From: an uncultured Pelagibacteraceae bacterium
Lineage (GTDB): Bacteria; Pseudomonadota; Alphaproteobacteria; Pelagibacterales; Pelagibacteraceae
Reading direction: 5' to 3'
Assembly (NCBI GenBank): GCA_902556265.1
Contig: CACDVM010000002.1
Coordinates: 1 to 64,000, forward strand
DNA length: 64,000 nucleotides
Shown here: piece by piece, positions 62,572 through 64,000 of the stretch
Layout: each line of letters opens with the position of its first letter
How positions within the stretch are numbered: position 1 is the stretch's first letter
Notes under the pieces: model-generated
Seen by the model: the letters and a program-made list of their open reading frames with translations, nothing else
Databases searched by the model: none
Told to the model about the DNA's origin: nothing
Position numbers and translations under genes: made by a program

Positions 62572-62600
62572 TTGATTGTTTTTGTTGAAAATAGTATAAT
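62572..62600 (+). promoter_or_regulatory. Sigma70-like promoter reading into the gene-free gap
   Basis: TTGATT (62572-62577), a 17-base spacer and TATAAT (62595-62600). No gene lies downstream on this strand within the window, so it would drive an untranslated RNA. Confidence 0.45.
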
Positions 62601-62606
62601 TCACCC

Positions 62607-62825
62607 TTCAGTTGTACCATATATGAGCTAACACTAAAAATAGACCCCTCTATGGGCGTTTAAAAGGTATATTCAATTAGTGCATCACTCTACTATTCAA
62701 CTATATCAATATTTTTAGACTACCCTATTTTGCGAATAATTTCATAAATAGACTCTTTAAAAAGCCGCTATTTTAAAGCATAATTTAAGGTTTTTTATAA
62801 TAAGGCAAAAATCTAACCTTTTTTT
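62607..62825 (+). ncRNA. Candidate small RNA of about 220 bases
   Basis: Predicted transcript from the promoter at 62572-62600 to a T run after the hairpin AAGGTT (62787-62792)/AACCTT (62815-62820). Internal pairing: ATAGA-CCCC-TCTAT hairpin (62640-62653), and CTAAAAATA (62634-62642) with TATTTTTAG (62710-62718). It does not resemble tmRNA, RNase P RNA or SRP RNA. Weak evidence: in DNA this A/T-rich such elements arise by chance. Confidence 0.25.
62787..62825 (+). terminator. Possible intrinsic terminator in the gap
   Basis: Stem AAGGTT (62787-62792) with AACCTT (62815-62820), extendable by TTTT/AAAA inside, followed by T to 62825. Only two G-C pairs, so it is weak. Confidence 0.3.
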
Positions 62826-62969
62826 CAGGATTTCATGTGATTTAATTTTAAAATAATTTAAAATATCATAATAATTTAATTATAATTAATATAAATAAAA
62901 TACAATAAATACAGTAGTTTATGCTATATACTTAATGTAATACTTTAAATATTAGTAAATAAACATTAC

Positions 62970-63824
62970 CTATTTTGTTACTTTTCTAATTAAGTTTTCT
63001 CTTCTTGAGATATAGATACCACTTAATACGATAATAAATAATCCTAAGAAAGTCCAATTATCTGGAAAATCATTAAAGAAATAATACCCTATAATAATGT
63101 TTGTAATGATCTCAAAATAGCTAAATGGAGCTAATTTAGAGGCATCTGCATATTTAAGTGACAATATTAGAAATAAATGTCCTATACAAGCAAACACACC
63201 TATAGCTGCCATCATAGACCACTGATTTAGAGTAGGTTTTACCCATACAAATGGCATTACTGTAGATATAATTACGGCCCCCACTACACCAGTTAACAAC
63301 AAAGTTAATAATGGGTTGTCTGAAGTGCTTAATTTTCGAGTTATAATTAAATAAAAACCATACATAATACCAGTTCCCAATGCTGCTAAGCTAGCTAAAT
63401 TAATTTCTACAAAACCAGGTCTAATTACTACTAATGAACCAATAAAACCAATTATGACAGCAGACCATCTTCTCAAACCCACTTTCTCATTCAAAAATAT
63501 AGGCGAAAAAGCAGTTACAATTAGCGGTGCTACGAATGCTAAAGTTAGTGCCTTAGCTAAAGAAATCACAGAAATTGAATAAAAAAAACAAACATTAGCT
63601 GTTAGTAAGATTAATCCTCTTATAAATTGAAGTTTGGGTTTATCAGACCATTGAAGTTTACTTCTGTAAAAGAAAAACATAATTGGGAAAGTAAAAGCGA
63701 CAGTAAAAAAATATCTTGCCCATGTGATTTGTAATACGGGAAGTTCTGAGCTGAGGTATTTTGCAAATCCATCCATTATAGGAAGCATCACCCAAGCTAG
63801 TAAATTAAAAATTATAGCCTTCAT
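62970..63824 (-). CDS. EamA/DMT-family transporter
   Basis: Inner-membrane drug/metabolite transporter with ten predicted helices in two five-helix EamA halves: first half MKAIIFNLLAWVMLPIMDGFAKYL to IGFIGSLVVIRPG (about residues 1-142), second half from LAALGTGIMYGFYLIITRKLS (in part: GIMYGFYLIITRKL) to FIIVLSGIYISRREN. Key motif pieces ITWARYFFTVAF and YADASKLAPFSYFEII are family-like. 284 residues. Substrate unknown. Read in the same direction as the partial gene upstream of it. Confidence 0.9.
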   Translation of the reverse strand: MKAIIFNLLAWVMLPIMDGFAKYLSSELPVLQITWARYFFTVAFTFPIMFFFYRSKLQWSDKPKLQFIRGLILLTANVCFFYSISVISLAKALTLAFVAPLIVTAFSPIFLNEKVGLRRWSAVIIGFIGSLVVIRPGFVEINLASLAALGTGIMYGFYLIITRKLSTSDNPLLTLLLTGVVGAVIISTVMPFVWVKPTLNQWSMMAAIGVFACIGHLFLILSLKYADASKLAPFSYFEIITNIIIGYYFFNDFPDNWTFLGLFIIVLSGIYISRRENLIRKVTK

Positions 63825-63840
63825 CAGGCCACGATACAGA

Positions 63841-64000
63841 TTAATTAAAGTATTTTAAAGCAAAGAATACAACAATCGGAATAGTTACAAAAGACATTAA
63901 AGTTGAGACAACAATAGTACTGGCAACACTATCAACTATCTTTTTTGGTGAATATATTGAAGCTACAAGATAATTAAGGACAGCACTTGGCATCGAGCAT
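63841..64000 (-). CDS. AEC-family auxin efflux carrier-like transporter, 3' end
   Basis: Partial: open on the minus strand from the window edge to TAA at 63843-63841. The visible 52 residues read CSMPSAVLNYLVASIYSPKK, then VDSVASTIVVSTLMSFVTIP and a hydrophobic end IVVFFALKYFN. The MPSAVLNYLVA helix and the ST-S-P helix are the C-terminal pattern of AEC (malonate/auxin efflux-type) carriers. It lies 16 bases upstream of the EamA gene on the same strand. Confidence 0.75.
   Translation of the reverse strand, partial: CSMPSAVLNYLVASIYSPKKIVDSVASTIVVSTLMSFVTIPIVVFFALKYFN

Larger units (their letters stand above)
62512..62969. other. 458-base gene-free gap between convergent genes
   Basis: No open frame with coding character was seen on either strand. 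It holds a sigma70-like promoter reading right (62572-62600), several short inverted repeats, three copies of a TAGAC-led motif and a GC-poor hairpin followed by T (62787-62825). The last 120 bases are nearly pure A/T. The gap is by far the longest in the window. Confidence 0.8.

Noticed and set aside
62607-62825. tmRNA, 6S, SRP or RNase P RNA in the gene-free gap
   Set aside because: None of the signature sequences of these RNAs is present; kept only as an unassigned candidate RNA.
1-64000. CRISPR array, IS element, prophage or rRNA operon
   Set aside because: No regularly spaced direct repeats, transposase, phage structural genes or rRNA sequence were seen.

Overview
The window is a piece of a very A+T-rich, extremely compact bacterial chromosome. 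Gene content and order point to an alphaproteobacterium of the SAR11 clade (Pelagibacterales). Evidence: heavy Lys/Asn/Ile codon use and mostly 0-10 base gaps or ATGA-type overlaps. Typical alphaproteobacterial neighbourhoods are present (rpsM-rpsK-rpoA-rplQ; pyrB-pyrC-plsY-topA; glyA-nrdR-ribD-ribE-ribBA-ribH-nusB-thiL; plsX-ihfA-merR). There is also a heterotetrameric sarcosine oxidase operon and a metY gene behind a tandem SAM-II/SAM-V riboswitch, a combination described from SAR11. No plasmid, prophage block, IS element, rRNA or CRISPR array is visible.

Layout. 1-2.9 kb: end of the ribosomal protein/RNA polymerase alpha operon and an rRNA pseudouridine synthase. 2.9-8.4 kb: lipB, mgtE, panC, galU-udg, ridA. 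8.4-14.5 kb (minus): ruvX, then pyrB-pyrC-plsY-topA and a small exported protein. 14.6-21.2 kb (plus): gatCAB, an O-methyltransferase, trhO, a MATE exporter and an exported nuclease. 21.2-27.8 kb (minus): soxBDAG followed by an amino-acid ABC binding protein and permease. 27.9 kb: tRNA-Ser(GCT). 28-30.2 kb: lytic transglycosylase. 30.2-37.6 kb (plus): dapA-smpB-folK-rsh-pyrE-pdxJ-acpS-lepB-rnc-recO. 37.6-46 kb: hemB (minus), a 2OG-oxygenase-like gene, rpiB, glyA, nrdR, the riboflavin genes, nusB, thiL. 46-51.4 kb: H+-pyrophosphatase, bamE, a cytochrome bc1 assembly chaperone, rpmF, plsX, ihfA, a MerR regulator, rpmG, chorismate mutase. 51.5-57.4 kb: ctaA, metY with its riboswitches, rplM-rpsI, argC, a 57-residue lipoprotein, hom. 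57.4-62.5 kb: an accessory patch with two methyltransferases, two glycosyltransferase-type genes, a tyrosine recombinase, a tiny membrane protein and an O6-alkylguanine alkyltransferase. 62.5-63 kb: the only long gene-free stretch. 63-64 kb: an EamA exporter and the end of an AEC transporter.

Functionally most of this is core housekeeping: translation, nucleotide, amino-acid, cofactor and envelope synthesis. One-carbon metabolism links several genes. Sarcosine oxidase is expected to release glycine and a one-carbon unit, glyA interconverts glycine and serine, and metY and hom belong to methionine synthesis.

The most notable points are:
- A tyrosine recombinase with a fully consensus sigma70 promoter whose start lies in a 10-bp-arm inverted repeat resembling a recombinase core site.
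- The tandem SAM riboswitch, with a possible anti-aptamer helix linking its two aptamers.
- A consensus promoter reading into the 458-base gene-free gap (possible small RNA).
- A homopolymer frameshift in ribD.
- Degenerate or trimmed enzymes: PyrC without its HxH metal motif, RibBA without the cyclohydrolase II zinc site, and an RSH enzyme without the zinc-finger region.
- Recurrent -10 boxes 5-6 bases before ATG, suggesting leaderless mRNAs.
- Several canonical neighbours (dprA, rpoZ, era, fabH) missing from otherwise intact operons.
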